Positions 46,169 to 57,559 are shown, counted from the first letter of the stretch. The stretch is 64,000 nt of DNA from Rhodococcus pseudokoreensis (GCF_017068395.1 NZ_CP070619.1:7316001-7380000); one strand, 5' to 3'. Made by a program: numbers and translations. The notes: generated by a model not told the origin, from the sequence alone.

Positions 46169-48186
46169 TATGTACCTCCGCGGTAGGCCAGCTTCGTTCT
46201 GGCCGGATAGGGAATCGACGGTAATGCCAGGATATGGGCCACGGCCCGCCACGGTTCGAGGCGCACGAAGTTGGTCTGCCCCCAGTGATACTGCTCCCCG
46301 GTGACCTCGTCGAGCACGGTCAGGTGGTCGTGCCAGTCGCGGCCCAGCGCCGGCATGTCCAGCCACACGTTGCCCTGCTCGGCGCCGTACGGGTTGAGAT
46401 TGATCACCGTCAGCACGGCATCGCCGGTGGTGGCGTCGAACTTGGAATATGCGATCAGGGCGTCGTTGTCGACGTGGTGGAAATGGATGTTGCGCAACTG
46501 CTGCAGCGCCGGATGCTGCCTGCGGATCCGGTTGAGCGCGGTGATCCACGGTTCCAGCGACTCGCCGCGGGCGGCCGCTCCCTCGAAGTCGCGGGGACGC
46601 AACTCGTACTTCTCCGAGTCGAGGTACTCCTCACTGCCCGGACGCACCGGAACATGTTCGTACAGTTCGTATCCCGAGTACATGCCCCACGTGGGCGACA
46701 GGGTCGCCGCCAGTGCGGCACGCAGTGCGAACATTCCCGGACCGCCGGTCTGCAGGCTTTCGTGCAGGATGTCCGGGGTGTTGACGAAGAGGTTGGGGCG
46801 CGCCTCGTCGGCCTTGGCGGCGATCTCCTTGCCGAACTCCGTCAGCTCCCACTTGGCGGTCCGCCACGTGAAATACGTGTAGGACTGCGTGAACCCGCGG
46901 CGGGCCAGACCGTACAGTCGCGCCGGCCGGGTGAACGCCTCGGACAGGAACAGGACGTCCGGATCCGACTTCTTCACCTCGGCGATCAGCCACTCCCAGA
47001 AGTCCGCCGGTTTGGTGTGCGGGTTGTCGACCCGGAAGATCTTGACGCCCGCCGCGACCCAGTGCCGCACGACCCGCAGGACCTCCGCGTAGATGCCGTC
47101 GCGGTCGTCGTCGAAGTTGACCGGGTAGATGTCCTGATACTTCTTCGGCGGGTTCTCGGCGTAGGCGATGGTGCCGTCGGGGAGGACGGTGAACCATTCC
47201 GGGTGCTTCCTCGCCCACGGGTGGTCCGGTGCGGCCTGCAGGGCCAGGTCGATCGCCACCTCCAGGTTCAGCTTCCGGGCGGCAGCGACGAACGCCTTGA
47301 AATCGCGCATCGTCCCGAGTTCGGGATGGATCGCGTCGTGGCCGCCCTCGTCCGAGCCGATCGCCCACGGCGAACCGACGTCCTCGGGGCCCGGGGTCAG
47401 CGTGTTGTTGGGGCCCTTCCGGTTGACCTTTCCGACCGGGTGGATCGGCGGCAGGTACACCACGTCGAAACCCATCGACGCGATGCGGGGAAGGGCCGCC
47501 GCGGACGTCGCGAACGTGCCGTGCCGGGGCCTGCCGTTCTCGTCCCGGCCGCCGGTGGATCGCGGAAAGAACTCGTACCACGACCCGAACAGGGCACGCG
47601 TGCGATCGACGAGCACGGTGTGCGCCTCGCTCTTCGTGACCAGTTCGCGCAGCGGGTGCGCGCGGAGCAGTTCTGTCACGTCGGATCCGAACGCCGGAGC
47701 CACCCGCTCGGAGAGGTGACGGTCGGAACGCAGCGACGCCGCGACCCCGGTCAGCCGTGAACGGTCCGCGCGGGGGACGCCCTTCGCGGCACGCTCGAAC
47801 AACCGCGCACCGATCTCGAGGTCGTTGGCCAGTTCGGCCGGACCCTGCCCCACCGCCAGCTTCGCCTCGACCGCGTGCTTCCACGTGGTGACCGGGTCGC
47901 TCCAGGCCTCGATGCGGAAGGTCCAGAGACCCTCGCCGGTCGGGGTGAAGGAGCCGTCGACGGTGTCGGGCACCGGACCGCTGGTCATGGGAATCCGGAA
48001 CGTCGCCGAGCCGCCCGAAGAAGCAGTGCGCGGCCCCCGCACCGCGAGTGTGGCGGCCACGGCGTCGTGACCTTCGCGCCACACGGTTGCCCGGACGGGA
48101 AACACCTCACCCACAACGGCCTTGGCGGGAAAGCGGCCGCACCCGACGTTCGGTTCCACGTCGTCGATTCCGAGTCGACCTGTCAC
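46168..48186 (-). CDS. glgE: Alpha-1,4-glucan:maltose-1-phosphate maltosyltransferase
   Basis: Adds maltose from maltose-1-phosphate to alpha-glucan chains. It has 672 residues in the GH13_3 family. The nucleophile is Asp387 ([11 protein letters not shown]), the acid/base Glu416 (FLSEAFTRP), and [16 protein letters not shown] is a family block. GlgE acts in the trehalose-to-glucan pathway; blocking it poisons M. tuberculosis through maltose-1-phosphate build-up. The GTG start lies 160 bases from the divergent glgP. Confidence 0.96.
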
Positions 48187-48333
48187 ACTGGGCTCCGTTC
48201 CATAGCCGGAAGTTGCCGGCGGCTCGTGGGCTGGGCCGCCCGTTCAACCGTAATGGAGTCGACCGGTTCCTGTCCGTATTGGAGATCTGACGCCCACCCG
48301 GCCCGACACGGCGCAACGACGCCCGCAGTGCGT

Positions 48334-48339
48334 TATCGT
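48334..48339 (+). promoter_or_regulatory. Leaderless -10 for glgP
   Basis: TATCGT, then 7 bases, then the GTG at 48347; it lies in the divergent region between glgE and glgP. Confidence 0.45.
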
Positions 48340-48346
48340 TCGCGAG

Positions 48347-50944
48347 GTGAAAGCCTTGCGTCGGTTCACTGTCCGAGCCCACCTTCCGGAGCGGCTCGCT
48401 GCCCTCGGTCCGCTGTCCACCAATCTTCGCTGGTCGTGGCATCCGGCCACGCAGGAACTGTTCGGATTGCTGGACGAGGACCTGTGGCGGCAGGTGCAGT
48501 TCGACCCGGTCCGGATGCTCGGTGAGGTCGACCCCGCCCGCCTGGACGAACTGGCCGAGGACGTCGCATTCCTGGCCCGGCTCGACGCCGCCGCTGCCGA
48601 CCTCGACGACTACCTGTCCCGGCCCCGCTGGTATCAGAACCAGCAGGCCAAGGGAGTGTCGCTGGACGGCGGGATCGCATATTTCTCAATGGAGTTCGGG
48701 GTCAGCGAAGTGCTGCCCAACTACTCCGGCGGCCTCGGGATTCTCGCAGGCGACCACCTGAAGGCGGCATCCGATCTGGGACTGCCGCTGATCGGTGTCG
48801 GGCTGTTGTACCGCTCGGGATACTTCCGGCAGTCGCTGACCGCGGACGGCTGGCAGGCCGAGCACTACCCGCCGCACGACCCGCAGGGCCTGCCGCTGCG
48901 TCTGCTCACCGAGTCCGGGCCGCAGTCGTCCGACGGGGCGCCGGTCCTCGTCCACGTCGCGGTCCCCGGTGGCCGGGTGCTGCGCGCCCGCGTGTGGATC
49001 GCCCAGGTGGGGCGCGTCCCGCTGCTGCTGCTCGACTCCGACATCGCGGAGAACGACGCCGAGATGCGGGGCGTCACCGACCGCCTGTACGGCGGCGACC
49101 AGGACCACCGCATCAAACAGGAGATCCTCGCCGGCATCGGCGGCGTCCGCGCGGTGCGCGCCTACACCCACGCCTACGGCCTGCCCGATCCCGCCGTCTT
49201 CCACATGAACGAGGGGCATGCGGGTTTCCTCGGCATCGAGCGGATCCGCGAACTGGTCACCACCGGCGGGCTCGACTTCGACGAGGCGCTGGCCACGGTC
49301 CGCGCCGGCACCGTCTTCACGACCCACACCCCGGTTCCCGCGGGAATCGACCGGTTCCCCGCCGACCTCGTGCGGCACTACTTCGGCGGCGACAACGGGG
49401 CGAACGAATCGTCACTGCTGCCGGGGCTGACGATCGACCGGATCCTCGGACTCGGCCGCGAATCGGATCCGTCAGTGTTCAACATGGCCCACATGGGCCT
49501 GCGTCTCGGGCAGCGGGCGAACGGTGTGTCCAAGCTGCACGGCATCGTCAGCCGGGAGATGTTCCAGCCGCTGTGGCAGGGGTTCGACGCCGGTGAGGTG
49601 CCGATCGGCTCGGTGACCAACGGTGTCCACGCGCCCACGTGGGCCGCGCCCGAATGGATCGATCTCGCCACCCGCATTCTCGGCCCCGAACTGGTGGAGG
49701 AGGCCCGCGGCTGGGAGCGGCTGCAGGACCTGTCCGCCGAGGAGCTGTGGGCGACCCGCAACGCGCTGCGCGGGAAACTCGTCGAGGAGGTGCGCCGACG
49801 GGTCCGGGCGTCCTGGATCGAACGCGGTGCGACGTCCGCCGAGCTCGGCTGGACGAACGAGGTGTTCGACCCGAACGTGCTCACCGTCGGCTTCGCCCGC
49901 CGGGTGCCCACCTACAAGCGTCTGACGCTGATGCTGCGCGACCCCGAGCGGCTCCGGGCCCTCCTGCTCGACGAGGAGCGTCCGGTACAGCTGGTGGTCG
50001 CCGGGAAGAGCCACCCCGCGGACGACGGCGGGAAGGCACTCATCCAGCAGGTCGTGCGGTTCGCCGACGCCGCCGACGTCCGGCACCGCATCACGTTCCT
50101 CCCCGACTACGACATGTCGATGGCGCGGTACCTGTACTGGGGTTGCGACGTCTGGCTCAACAACCCGCTGCGCCCGCTCGAGGCCTGCGGAACGTCGGGG
50201 ATGAAGTCGGCCCTCAACGGCGGACTGAACCTGTCGATCCGCGACGGCTGGTGGGACGAGATGTTCGACGGCGAGAACGGCTGGGCCATCCCGACCGCGG
50301 ACGGCGTCGTCGACGAGACCCGGCGTGACGACCTCGAGGCCAGTGCCCTGTACGAACTGCTCGAGCGCGCCGTCCTGCCGAGGTTCTACGACCGCGCGGA
50401 CGGACTGCCGGTGCGCTGGGTGGAGATGGTGCGTCACACGCTGCAGAACCTCGGGCCGAAGGTGCTGGCGTCACGGATGGTGCGGGACTACGCCGTCCAG
50501 TACTACGCGCCCGCCGCCGCGTCGGCCCGGACGGTGGCGGCGGAGAACTTCGCCGGCGCCCGCGAACTCGCCGCGTTCCGTCGACGCGTGGAGGCGGCGT
50601 GGCCTGCGGTGACGGTGCTGCAGGTCGATGGGGCTGGGCTGCCCGACACTCCCGAGATCGGAGCGAATCTGGTGCTCCGCGCCCGCATCCGCCTCGGTGA
50701 ACTGTCCGTCGACGACGTCACCGTGCAGGCCGTGATCGGCAAGGCCGGACCGGACGAGGAGCTCACCGACATCGTCACGGTCCCGATGACGCACTCGGCC
50801 TCGGACGAGTCGGGGGAGTTGTTCGTCGCCGATCTGGCCCTGCCGCTGTCTGGCTCGGTCGGGTACACGGTGCGGGTGCTTCCGCACCACGAGTTGCTCG
50901 TCGATCCGTCGGAGCTGGGCCTGGTGACGGTGCCGAACCCCTGA
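48347..50944 (+). CDS. glgP: Alpha-glucan phosphorylase
   Basis: Releases glucose-1-phosphate from glycogen-like glucan, using pyridoxal phosphate. It has 865 residues. An N-terminal DUF3417 domain (about 1-110) is typical of the shorter actinobacterial glucan phosphorylases. The PLP lysine is Lys620 in ACGTSGMKSALNGG. It is divergent from glgE-glgB, so synthesis and breakdown genes share a promoter region. A bidirectional terminator overlaps the stop codon. Confidence 0.95.
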   Translation: MKALRRFTVRAHLPERLAALGPLSTNLRWSWHPATQELFGLLDEDLWRQVQFDPVRMLGEVDPARLDELAEDVAFLARLDAAAADLDDYLSRPRWYQNQQAKGVSLDGGIAYFSMEFGVSEVLPNYSGGLGILAGDHLKAASDLGLPLIGVGLLYRSGYFRQSLTADGWQAEHYPPHDPQGLPLRLLTESGPQSSDGAPVLVHVAVPGGRVLRARVWIAQVGRVPLLLLDSDIAENDAEMRGVTDRLYGGDQDHRIKQEILAGIGGVRAVRAYTHAYGLPDPAVFHMNEGHAGFLGIERIRELVTTGGLDFDEALATVRAGTVFTTHTPVPAGIDRFPADLVRHYFGGDNGANESSLLPGLTIDRILGLGRESDPSVFNMAHMGLRLGQRANGVSKLHGIVSREMFQPLWQGFDAGEVPIGSVTNGVHAPTWAAPEWIDLATRILGPELVEEARGWERLQDLSAEELWATRNALRGKLVEEVRRRVRASWIERGATSAELGWTNEVFDPNVLTVGFARRVPTYKRLTLMLRDPERLRALLLDEERPVQLVVAGKSHPADDGGKALIQQVVRFADAADVRHRITFLPDYDMSMARYLYWGCDVWLNNPLRPLEACGTSGMKSALNGGLNLSIRDGWWDEMFDGENGWAIPTADGVVDETRRDDLEASALYELLERAVLPRFYDRADGLPVRWVEMVRHTLQNLGPKVLASRMVRDYAVQYYAPAAASARTVAAENFAGARELAAFRRRVEAAWPAVTVLQVDGAGLPDTPEIGANLVLRARIRLGELSVDDVTVQAVIGKAGPDEELTDIVTVPMTHSASDESGELFVADLALPLSGSVGYTVRVLPHHELLVDPSELGLVTVPNP

Positions 50945-50968
50945 CCGGCTCCACCGAGCCGGTCAGGG
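50939..50968. terminator. Bidirectional terminator between glgP and the ABC permease gene
   Basis: CCCTGACCGGCTC (50939-50951) and GAGCCGGTCAGGG (50956-50968) form a perfect 13-bp stem with loop CACC. The glgP stop codon (50942-50944) is inside the stem. Confidence 0.85.
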
Positions 50969-50984
50969 TTCGTCCCGGCACGGT

Positions 50985-52577
50985 TTACGGGCCGACGTCG
51001 CGGCGCCGGAAGCCGGCGACCGCGGCGAGGAACAGGGCCGCCGCGAGGAGCAGCAGAACGACGAGGGGAGCGGCCGAGAAGCTTTCGGCAGGCAGCGCCG
51101 GTGTGTAGTGGAAGGGGGAGAGAATCCCGAACCAGTCCGGGAGGACCTCCCCGAACATTCCGGCGACGAGAACGTAGCCCACGAACGCCCACAGTGCGGG
51201 AAGCGCGCGTGGGATCAACCCGTAGACGGCCGCGCACGATCCGACGATCACGAGCACGGCCGGCACCGTGTTCAGGGCGGCGCCGATCAGCCGCCCGAGC
51301 GCGCCCGCGTCGGACAGCGTGAACGCCGCGGTGATCCCCATACCGACCCCGGCCGCCACCGCGATCGCGACGGCCGCGGCCGCGATCACGAGCAGCTGGC
51401 CACCGAGCCACCGCGCCCGCGACACGGGGGTGGCCAGGGCCTCCTCGGCGCGACCCGACGATTCCTCCGAGCGGATCGACACGACGGCACCGACGGCGTA
51501 CATCGCGGCCATCACCACCAGGAACACCAGATACAGGGCGAACGCGCCGTCGGCGGCCGCCGCGGCGCCACCCGGCAGCAGCTGTGCGAGATCGGGATCC
51601 TGCTCGATGAAATCGCTGATCTGCCTGCCGAGGGAACCGATCGGCAGCGACAGCGCGAACACCCCGACACCCCAGGCGAGGATCTGGCCGCGCTGCTGAC
51701 GCGCCGCGAGTGCGGTGACCCCGGTCAGGCGGGGGGACGCCTCGGCACGACCGCCCCGCGGCGGAAGGAGTCCCGCCCCGACGTCCCGGCGACCGATGGC
51801 CGCATACGCGCACACGACGGTCAGCGCCGCCGCGACGACGCCGATCAGCAACGGCCACCATCGTTCGTCGACGTATGCGCGGGTGGCCTGCGACCAGCCG
51901 ATCGGCGACACCCACGTGAGCAGGCTCCCGCTGTGTCCCTGCTGCACATCGCCGACTGCCCGCAGCAGGTACGCGACGACGACCGCGCAGATTCCGGCAC
52001 CGCTTGCCGCGCGGGCGTGTTCGGTGAGCTGTGACGCCAGCGCCGACAGCGACGTGAACACCAGACCCACGACCAGCACACCCGCCGACATGTTCAGCGA
52101 ACCCGCCGGAGGCAGACCCACGGCGAGCAACCCGATGACGAGCAGCAGCGCGACGAACACATTGGCGAGGGCCGCCGAGATCAGTCCCGCTGTGATTCCC
52201 GCGTACCGCCCGACGACGCCGGCGCGCACCAGCTCCGCGCGCCCGGTCTCCTCCTCCGTCCGCAGATGCCGCGTCACCAGCAGCACCGACATGATCGCCA
52301 CGGCCACCATCGTCATGCCGGCGATCTCGTTGGCGACCATCGCACCCAGCGTGTAGTCGTCCAGGCCGTAGCCCGGCCCGGCGAGGGCGGTGGCGGCCGG
52401 GGACGAGATGAGTTCGGCACGGGCCTGCCGGGATTCGGCGGTCGGGTAGATGGTGGAGTAACTTGACGCGATCAGGACGGTGAGACCCGCCACCGCGACC
52501 GTCCACACCGGAATCCGGACCCGGTCGGTACGCACCGCCAGTTCGGCGAGCACACCCGTCCCGCTCAGCTGACTCAC
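50985..52577 (-). CDS. ABC exporter permease (polyketide/multidrug type)
   Basis: Membrane protein of 530 residues with about 12 hydrophobic segments, two similar halves of six each. It resembles the tetronasin-type permease family (M. tuberculosis Rv1217c). The GTG start overlaps the stop of the ATPase gene by 4 bases. Together they form an export system; the substrate is unknown and no linked regulator is present. In M. tuberculosis, glgP and dinG are adjacent (recalled), so this pair is an insertion here. Confidence 0.87.
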   Translation of the reverse strand: MSQLSGTGVLAELAVRTDRVRIPVWTVAVAGLTVLIASSYSTIYPTAESRQARAELISSPAATALAGPGYGLDDYTLGAMVANEIAGMTMVAVAIMSVLLVTRHLRTEEETGRAELVRAGVVGRYAGITAGLISAALANVFVALLLVIGLLAVGLPPAGSLNMSAGVLVVGLVFTSLSALASQLTEHARAASGAGICAVVVAYLLRAVGDVQQGHSGSLLTWVSPIGWSQATRAYVDERWWPLLIGVVAAALTVVCAYAAIGRRDVGAGLLPPRGGRAEASPRLTGVTALAARQQRGQILAWGVGVFALSLPIGSLGRQISDFIEQDPDLAQLLPGGAAAAADGAFALYLVFLVVMAAMYAVGAVVSIRSEESSGRAEEALATPVSRARWLGGQLLVIAAAAVAIAVAAGVGMGITAAFTLSDAGALGRLIGAALNTVPAVLVIVGSCAAVYGLIPRALPALWAFVGYVLVAGMFGEVLPDWFGILSPFHYTPALPAESFSAAPLVVLLLLAAALFLAAVAGFRRRDVGP

Positions 52578-53494
52578 TGCGGCCGTCCGATCCCGAGCGC
52601 CTCGACCTCGTCGCGGTACTCGCGCAGGAACAGGTCCTCCAGCGTCGGCGGGTTGGCGGTGATCGACACGATGCCCAGCCCCGTCAACGTGGTCATGACC
52701 GGGTCGATCTGATCGGAATCGACGTCGAACGTCACCGTGTTCGCGTCCGCACCCTTTTGCAGGTTGTGCACACCAGGGACGTTCCCGATGGGGCTGGGCT
52801 TGATCCGGGTGGTCGCCGTCACCGTCGTCCGGGTGAGATGCCGCAGCTCGGACAGTGTTCCCGCCTGCACCGTCCGGCCCGCCCGGATGATGGTCACGGC
52901 GTGGCACAGCGCATCCACCTCGGCGAGGATGTGACTGGACAGCAGCACCGTGCGCCCGCCGCGCGCGAATTCGGTGATGCATTCCTGAAACACCGCCTCC
53001 ATCAACGGGTCCAGGCCCGATGTCGGCTCGTCGAGGATGAGGAGTTCGGTGTCGGCGGCGAGCGCAGCCACGAGGGCGACCTTCTGCCGGTTGCCTTTCG
53101 AATAGGTGCGGCCCTTCCGGGTGGGGTCGAGTTCGAATCGCTCGATCAGCGACGCGCGACGGATCGGATCGAGTCCGCCCCGCAGTCGCCCGAGAAGGTC
53201 GATCGCCTCACCGCCGGACAGGTTGGGCCACAAGTTCACTTCCCCTGGCACATAGGCGAGCCGTCGATGCACGGGTACGGAATCACGCCACGGATCGGCA
53301 CCGAGAACGGACGCCGAACCCCCGTCGGCGCGCAGCAGACCGAGAAGCACCCGGATGGTCGTGGACTTGCCCGCGCCGTTGGGTCCGAGGAATCCGTGCA
53401 CCTCACCCGACTTCACCTCCAGATCGAGGCCGTCGAGGGCGAGGACTTCACCGAACTTCTTGGTGAGTCCGCGGACTGAGATCGCAAGGTCCAT
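52574..53494 (-). CDS. ABC exporter ATP-binding protein
   Basis: ATPase of 306 residues that powers the permease encoded next. Walker A is GPNGAGKST (about 38-46), the signature is [16 protein letters not shown], which replaces the usual LSGGQ, and Walker B is [14 protein letters not shown]. The C-terminal about 90 residues form the accessory domain typical of DrrA-like exporters. The frame is open further, but the ATG at 53494 starts the domain and has TATGCT 6 bases before it. Confidence 0.9.
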   Translation of the reverse strand: MDLAISVRGLTKKFGEVLALDGLDLEVKSGEVHGFLGPNGAGKSTTIRVLLGLLRADGGSASVLGADPWRDSVPVHRRLAYVPGEVNLWPNLSGGEAIDLLGRLRGGLDPIRRASLIERFELDPTRKGRTYSKGNRQKVALVAALAADTELLILDEPTSGLDPLMEAVFQECITEFARGGRTVLLSSHILAEVDALCHAVTIIRAGRTVQAGTLSELRHLTRTTVTATTRIKPSPIGNVPGVHNLQKGADANTVTFDVDSDQIDPVMTTLTGLGIVSITANPPTLEDLFLREYRDEVEALGIGRPQ

Positions 53495-53500
53495 CGGTCG

Positions 53501-53506
53501 AGCATA
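53501..53506 (-). promoter_or_regulatory. Leaderless -10 for the ABC exporter
   Basis: On the minus strand TATGCT is followed by 6 bases and then the ATG ending at 53494. Confidence 0.5.
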
Positions 53507-53549
53507 GGTGCGCGCCCATCCGCTGTCCGACTCAGTGCATGACAACGTT

Positions 53550-55598
53550 TCAGGGCCGTGAGTCGCGGATCCGTCCCAGCGCCTTGCGCACGACTTCGGG
53601 ATCCGACGTCTCCCAGAACGGCGGCAGCGATGCCCGCAGATACCCGGCGTAGCGGGCGGTGGCGAGCCGCGGATCGAGGACCGCCACCACACCCTTGTCG
53701 TCGACGCTGCGCAGCAGACGTCCCACACCCTGCGCGAGCAGCAGCGCCGCGTGATTGGCTGCGACGGAAAGGAACCCGTTGCCCCCGCGCGACTCGACCG
53801 CCTTCTGCCGGGCGACCAGCAGTGGGTCGTCGGGGCGGGGGAACGGGATGCGGTCGAGGATCACGAGGCTCAGGGACGGGCCCGGCACGTCCACGCCCTG
53901 CCACAGCGACAACGTGCCGAACAGCGACGTCGGCTCGTCGCCGGCGAACGCCCGGACGAGGGCGCCCGTCGAGTCGTCGCCCTGGCACAGGATCGGGGTG
54001 TCGAGCCGGTCGCGCATGGCCTCGGACGCGGCCTTCGCGGCCCGCATCGACGAGAACAACCCCAGCGTCCGCCCACCCGCCGCCTCGACGAGTTCGGCGA
54101 TCTCGTCGAGATACGCGGGGGAGAGGCCGTCCCGCCCCGGCGGCGGCAGTTGCTTCGCGATGTAGATGATGCCGGCGCGGGCGTGGTCGAACGGCGACCC
54201 GACGTCGAGGGCGTTCCATTTGAACGTGCCGGCGTCGGACGGCGCCTCGGATCCGGTGGCCATCGCCGGATCGATGACGACGGACGACTCCGCGGGAAGT
54301 CCCCAATTGACGGCGAGGCCGTCGAATGACCCGCCGACGGTCAGCGTCGCGGACGTGAGGACCACGGTCGATTCCGCGAACAGCCGGGACCGCAGCAGCC
54401 CGCCGACCGACAGCGGCGCCATCCGCACCACCCGGCGGATCGAACCGCGGTTGTCGTCGGCGGCCAGCCACACCACGTCGTGACGCTTGGCCGGGTCCGG
54501 CTCGTCGAACGCGCTGAGAACGCGGACGGCGCTGTCGTGAACCTCCTCGACCGACGCGAGCGCGGTGTTGCGGGCGGCGGCGGCCTCCGGGTCGCTCAAC
54601 GCCATGCCCGGACGGGACGGGCCGATGGCCGTGCGCAACGCCCAGGCGGCGTCGCGGACGGCGGCGAGCGCCGGCGCCGCGCCGGGCGGCAACGCCTCCC
54701 ACCGCTCCGGCCGCAACTCCTCGAGCAGCGCCGCCCAGCCCTCTCCCGCCGCCTCGAGACGATCGGCGTCCTGCTCCTCGACGAGCTTCGCGCAACGACG
54801 CGCGGCGGCACTGATCGTCGACGCCGCCAACTCCGCGGTGGCGACGTTGGTGACGCGGTCGACCAGTTCGTGCGCCTCGTCGATGACCACGACGTCGTGT
54901 TCGGGAAGGATCGCGATTCCGGTGATGGCGTCGATGGCGAGCAGGGCGTGGTTGGTGACCACGACGTCGACCTGCGACGCCTCCGCGCGGGCCCGCTCCG
55001 CGAAGCAGTCCTCGCCGACCGGGCAGCGGGACTTGCCGAGGCACTCGCGGGCCGTGACGCTCACCTGGCGCCACGCCTTGTCGCTGACGCCGGGGGCCAG
55101 GTCGTCGCGGTCACCGGTCTCGGTGTCCGAGGACCACTCGGTGAGACGCTGGACCTCACGGCCGAGCCGGGACACCGCGAACGGATCGAACAGCTCGTCG
55201 GCCGGCGGTTCCTCCGCAGTCCCGGTGTGGATCTTGTTCATGCACAGATAGTTGTTGCGGCCCTTGAGGATCGCGAAGTGCGGCCTGCGGCCGAGTGAAC
55301 CCGCGAGCGCGTCCGCGAGCCGCGGCATGTCGCGGTCGATCAGCTGACGCTGCAGCGCGATGGTGGCCGTCGAGACGATGACCGTCTTGCCGCTCTGCAC
55401 CGCGTGCCGGACGCTCGGCACGAGGTAGGCGAGCGACTTGCCGGTACCCGTACCCGCCTGGACAGCCAGATGCTCCCCGGTGTCGATCGAATGCGCGACG
55501 GCGGAAGCCATGGTCAGCTGGTTGGACCGCTCGGCACCGCCCAGCGACCGCACCGCCGTGCGCAACAGCTCGGGGACGTTGGGGAGGTTTTCAGGCAC
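53550..55598 (-). CDS. dinG: DinG-type ATP-dependent DNA helicase
   Basis: Superfamily 2 helicase of the XPD/DinG group, 682 residues. Walker A is [13 protein letters not shown] (about 47-59), and the DEAH box is [11 protein letters not shown]. Four cysteines that can hold the iron-sulfur cluster lie between: NNYLC and [13 protein letters not shown]. It unwinds forked DNA, D-loops and R-loops and helps replication-transcription conflict repair. It is nine bases after pncA, yet the GTG start has its own TAACCT 6 bases upstream, so it may be made both from the operon and alone. Confidence 0.93.
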   Translation of the reverse strand: MPENLPNVPELLRTAVRSLGGAERSNQLTMASAVAHSIDTGEHLAVQAGTGTGKSLAYLVPSVRHAVQSGKTVIVSTATIALQRQLIDRDMPRLADALAGSLGRRPHFAILKGRNNYLCMNKIHTGTAEEPPADELFDPFAVSRLGREVQRLTEWSSDTETGDRDDLAPGVSDKAWRQVSVTARECLGKSRCPVGEDCFAERARAEASQVDVVVTNHALLAIDAITGIAILPEHDVVVIDEAHELVDRVTNVATAELAASTISAAARRCAKLVEEQDADRLEAAGEGWAALLEELRPERWEALPPGAAPALAAVRDAAWALRTAIGPSRPGMALSDPEAAAARNTALASVEEVHDSAVRVLSAFDEPDPAKRHDVVWLAADDNRGSIRRVVRMAPLSVGGLLRSRLFAESTVVLTSATLTVGGSFDGLAVNWGLPAESSVVIDPAMATGSEAPSDAGTFKWNALDVGSPFDHARAGIIYIAKQLPPPGRDGLSPAYLDEIAELVEAAGGRTLGLFSSMRAAKAASEAMRDRLDTPILCQGDDSTGALVRAFAGDEPTSLFGTLSLWQGVDVPGPSLSLVILDRIPFPRPDDPLLVARQKAVESRGGNGFLSVAANHAALLLAQGVGRLLRSVDDKGVVAVLDPRLATARYAGYLRASLPPFWETSDPEVVRKALGRIRDSRP

Positions 55599-55604
55599 CC
55601 GAGC

Positions 55605-55610
55605 AGGTTA
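55605..55610 (-). promoter_or_regulatory. Leaderless -10 for dinG
   Basis: On the minus strand TAACCT is followed by 6 bases and then the GTG ending at 55598. The hexamer includes the pncA stop codon. Confidence 0.45.
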
Positions 55611-56234
55611 CTCGGGACCTACGTCAGAAATCGTCACGCGGTCCGAGGGGACGTCCGCGTCGCGTCCCACGAGGCGCACCCCGGCGGCCCGCATCGCGGT
55701 GATCGCGGCCTCGACGGTTGCGGGCGCCACGCCCGCGGTGAGGGGGAGGAGCACGCGCGTCGGAAAGCCGGCCGCCACGGCGTCGAGTGCCGTCGCGACC
55801 ACGCAGTGATCGGTGGCGATCCCCACGATGTCGACCTCGGTGGCCCCGGCCGCACGCAGCCATTTCTCCAGGCTGTGGCCGTCGGAGTTCGTGCCCTCGA
55901 AGCCCGAGTACGCCGCCGAGAACTCGCCCTTGGAGAACACCGACTCGATGCGGCTCCGGTCGAGGCCCGGGTGGAACTCCGCGCCGTGGGTTCCCGATTT
56001 GCAGTGCACCGGCCAGGTGTCGACGTAGTCCGGTTCTTCGGAGAAGTGATGGCCCGGGTCGATGTGGTGGTCGATGGTAGCCGCGATCGCGTCGTACTCG
56101 GCTCCGGCCAGGAAGTGGCTGATCGCCGCCGCGACGGCGGAACCGCCCTCGACGGCGAGGGAGCCGCCCTCGCAGAAGTCGTTCTGGACGTCGACCACGA
56201 GCAGTGCCCGCCGGGCGTCGGTGTTCTCGGTCAC
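55608..56234 (-). CDS. pncA: Nicotinamidase/pyrazinamidase
   Basis: Hydrolyses nicotinamide to nicotinate, and activates pyrazinamide in mycobacteria. It has 208 residues. The catalytic triad is Asp15, Lys102 and Cys144; metal ligands are Asp55, His57, His63 and His77. All match M. tuberculosis PncA after a shift of six or seven. The GTG start has AGGAGG upstream and overlaps the pncB stop by 4 bases. PncB uses the nicotinate it makes, so two NAD-salvage steps are coupled. In M. tuberculosis pncA lies elsewhere. Confidence 0.95.
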   Translation of the reverse strand: MTENTDARRALLVVDVQNDFCEGGSLAVEGGSAVAAAISHFLAGAEYDAIAATIDHHIDPGHHFSEEPDYVDTWPVHCKSGTHGAEFHPGLDRSRIESVFSKGEFSAAYSGFEGTNSDGHSLEKWLRAAGATEVDIVGIATDHCVVATALDAVAAGFPTRVLLPLTAGVAPATVEAAITAMRAAGVRLVGRDADVPSDRVTISDVGPE

Positions 56235-57553
56235 GGTGCCCTCCTGGATTCCGGTTCGGCGAAGCGCACGGGGATCGCGGGCTCGCCGTGGGAGAGCTTC
56301 AAACCCTCCCACGGGAGGCTGACGAGGCCCGCTGCAAGGAGGGATCTGCTGTCCTCCAGGGTAGTCGCCCTGCAGGCGGTCTCACCGCCCCGCACGAGCG
56401 GGACCAGCAGTTCTGTCACCTCGAGTCCGGTCGCGCCGGGTGCGTCGGAGTGGGCCGGGTACACGACCTCCTCCACCAGGGTTCCGGTGTCGCGGGCGAA
56501 CCGTACCGCCTTCTTGACGCCGCCCCGCGACGCCTTGTTGCTGCTCCGCTTCTCGACGGGGATACCGTCCACCTCGACGAGTTTGTAGACCATTCCCGCC
56601 GTCGGCGCACCCGACCCGACGACGACGGACGTGCCGACCCCGTAGACGTCGACCGGTTCGGCCCGCAACGCGGCGATGGCGTACTCGTCGAGGTCGCCGG
56701 ACACCACGATCTTCGTCCCGGTCGCCCCGAGGCCGTCGAGTTGCCCGCGCACCTGCCGGGCGAGGACACCCAGATCACCGGAGTCGATCCGGACACCCCC
56801 GAGTCCGGGGCCCGCCACCTCGACCGCCGTCTCGACACCGGCGGTGATGTCGTACGTGTCGACGAGGAGTGTGGTTCCCACTCCGAGTGCCGCGACCTGC
56901 GCGCGGAACGCCGCCGCCTCGTCCGGCCCGTCCGGGGTGGTGTGCAACAGGGTGAACGCGTGCGCACTGGTGCCCGCACCGGGCACGCCGTGCCTGCGGA
57001 CCGCCTCCAGGTTCGACGTGGCCGTGAAACCCGCCAGGTACGCGGCACGCGAGGCCGCGACCGCCGATTCCTCGTGGGTGCGCCGCGACCCCATCTCGAT
57101 CATCGGGCGCCCGTCGGCGGCGCTGACCATCCGTGCGGCGGCGGACGCGATCGCGCTGTCGTGGTTGAGGATCGACAGGATCAGCGTCTCGAGCAGCACG
57201 CACTCGGCGAACGTTCCGCGGACCGACAGGATGGGGGAGCCGGGAAAGTAGAAGTCGCCCTCGCGGTAGCCGTCGATGTCTCCGCTGAACCGATAGTCAC
57301 GCAGCCAGGCGACGGTGGCGTCGTCGAGGAAGCGGGAGACGATCTCGAGTTCCGGTTCGCCGAAGCGGAAGTTCGACAGCGCCGCGACCAGGCGGGCGGT
57401 GCCGGCGACGACTCCGTAGCGGCGACCGTCCGGAAGGCGGCGGGCGAACACCTCGAAGCTGCAGCGACGGTGGGCGGAACCGTCGGCGAGGGCCGCCGAC
57501 AGCATCGTCAACTCGTACTGGTCGGTGAACAAGGCGGTGCTGTCTCTGGACAC
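56231..57553 (-). CDS. pncB: Nicotinate phosphoribosyltransferase
   Basis: Joins nicotinate to PRPP to make nicotinate mononucleotide in NAD salvage. It has 440 residues. The N-terminus LFTDQYELTMLSAALADG and the core MIEMGSRRTHEESA fit the family, with VDTYDI and GVRIDSGDL in the barrel. The frame is open to 57610, but the GTG at 57553 is preceded at 6 bases by TACAGT, and earlier starts would overlap the clpS promoter. First gene of pncB-pncA-dinG. Confidence 0.94.
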   Translation of the reverse strand: MSRDSTALFTDQYELTMLSAALADGSAHRRCSFEVFARRLPDGRRYGVVAGTARLVAALSNFRFGEPELEIVSRFLDDATVAWLRDYRFSGDIDGYREGDFYFPGSPILSVRGTFAECVLLETLILSILNHDSAIASAAARMVSAADGRPMIEMGSRRTHEESAVAASRAAYLAGFTATSNLEAVRRHGVPGAGTSAHAFTLLHTTPDGPDEAAAFRAQVAALGVGTTLLVDTYDITAGVETAVEVAGPGLGGVRIDSGDLGVLARQVRGQLDGLGATGTKIVVSGDLDEYAIAALRAEPVDVYGVGTSVVVGSGAPTAGMVYKLVEVDGIPVEKRSSNKASRGGVKKAVRFARDTGTLVEEVVYPAHSDAPGATGLEVTELLVPLVRGGETACRATTLEDSRSLLAAGLVSLPWEGLKLSHGEPAIPVRFAEPESRRAP

Positions 57554-57559
57554 CCGGCC

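Noticed and set aside
55598..55616. CCCGAG/CTCGGG hairpin between pncA and dinG as a terminator
   Set aside because: The stem is only 6 bp, there is no T-tract, and dinG follows on the same strand.
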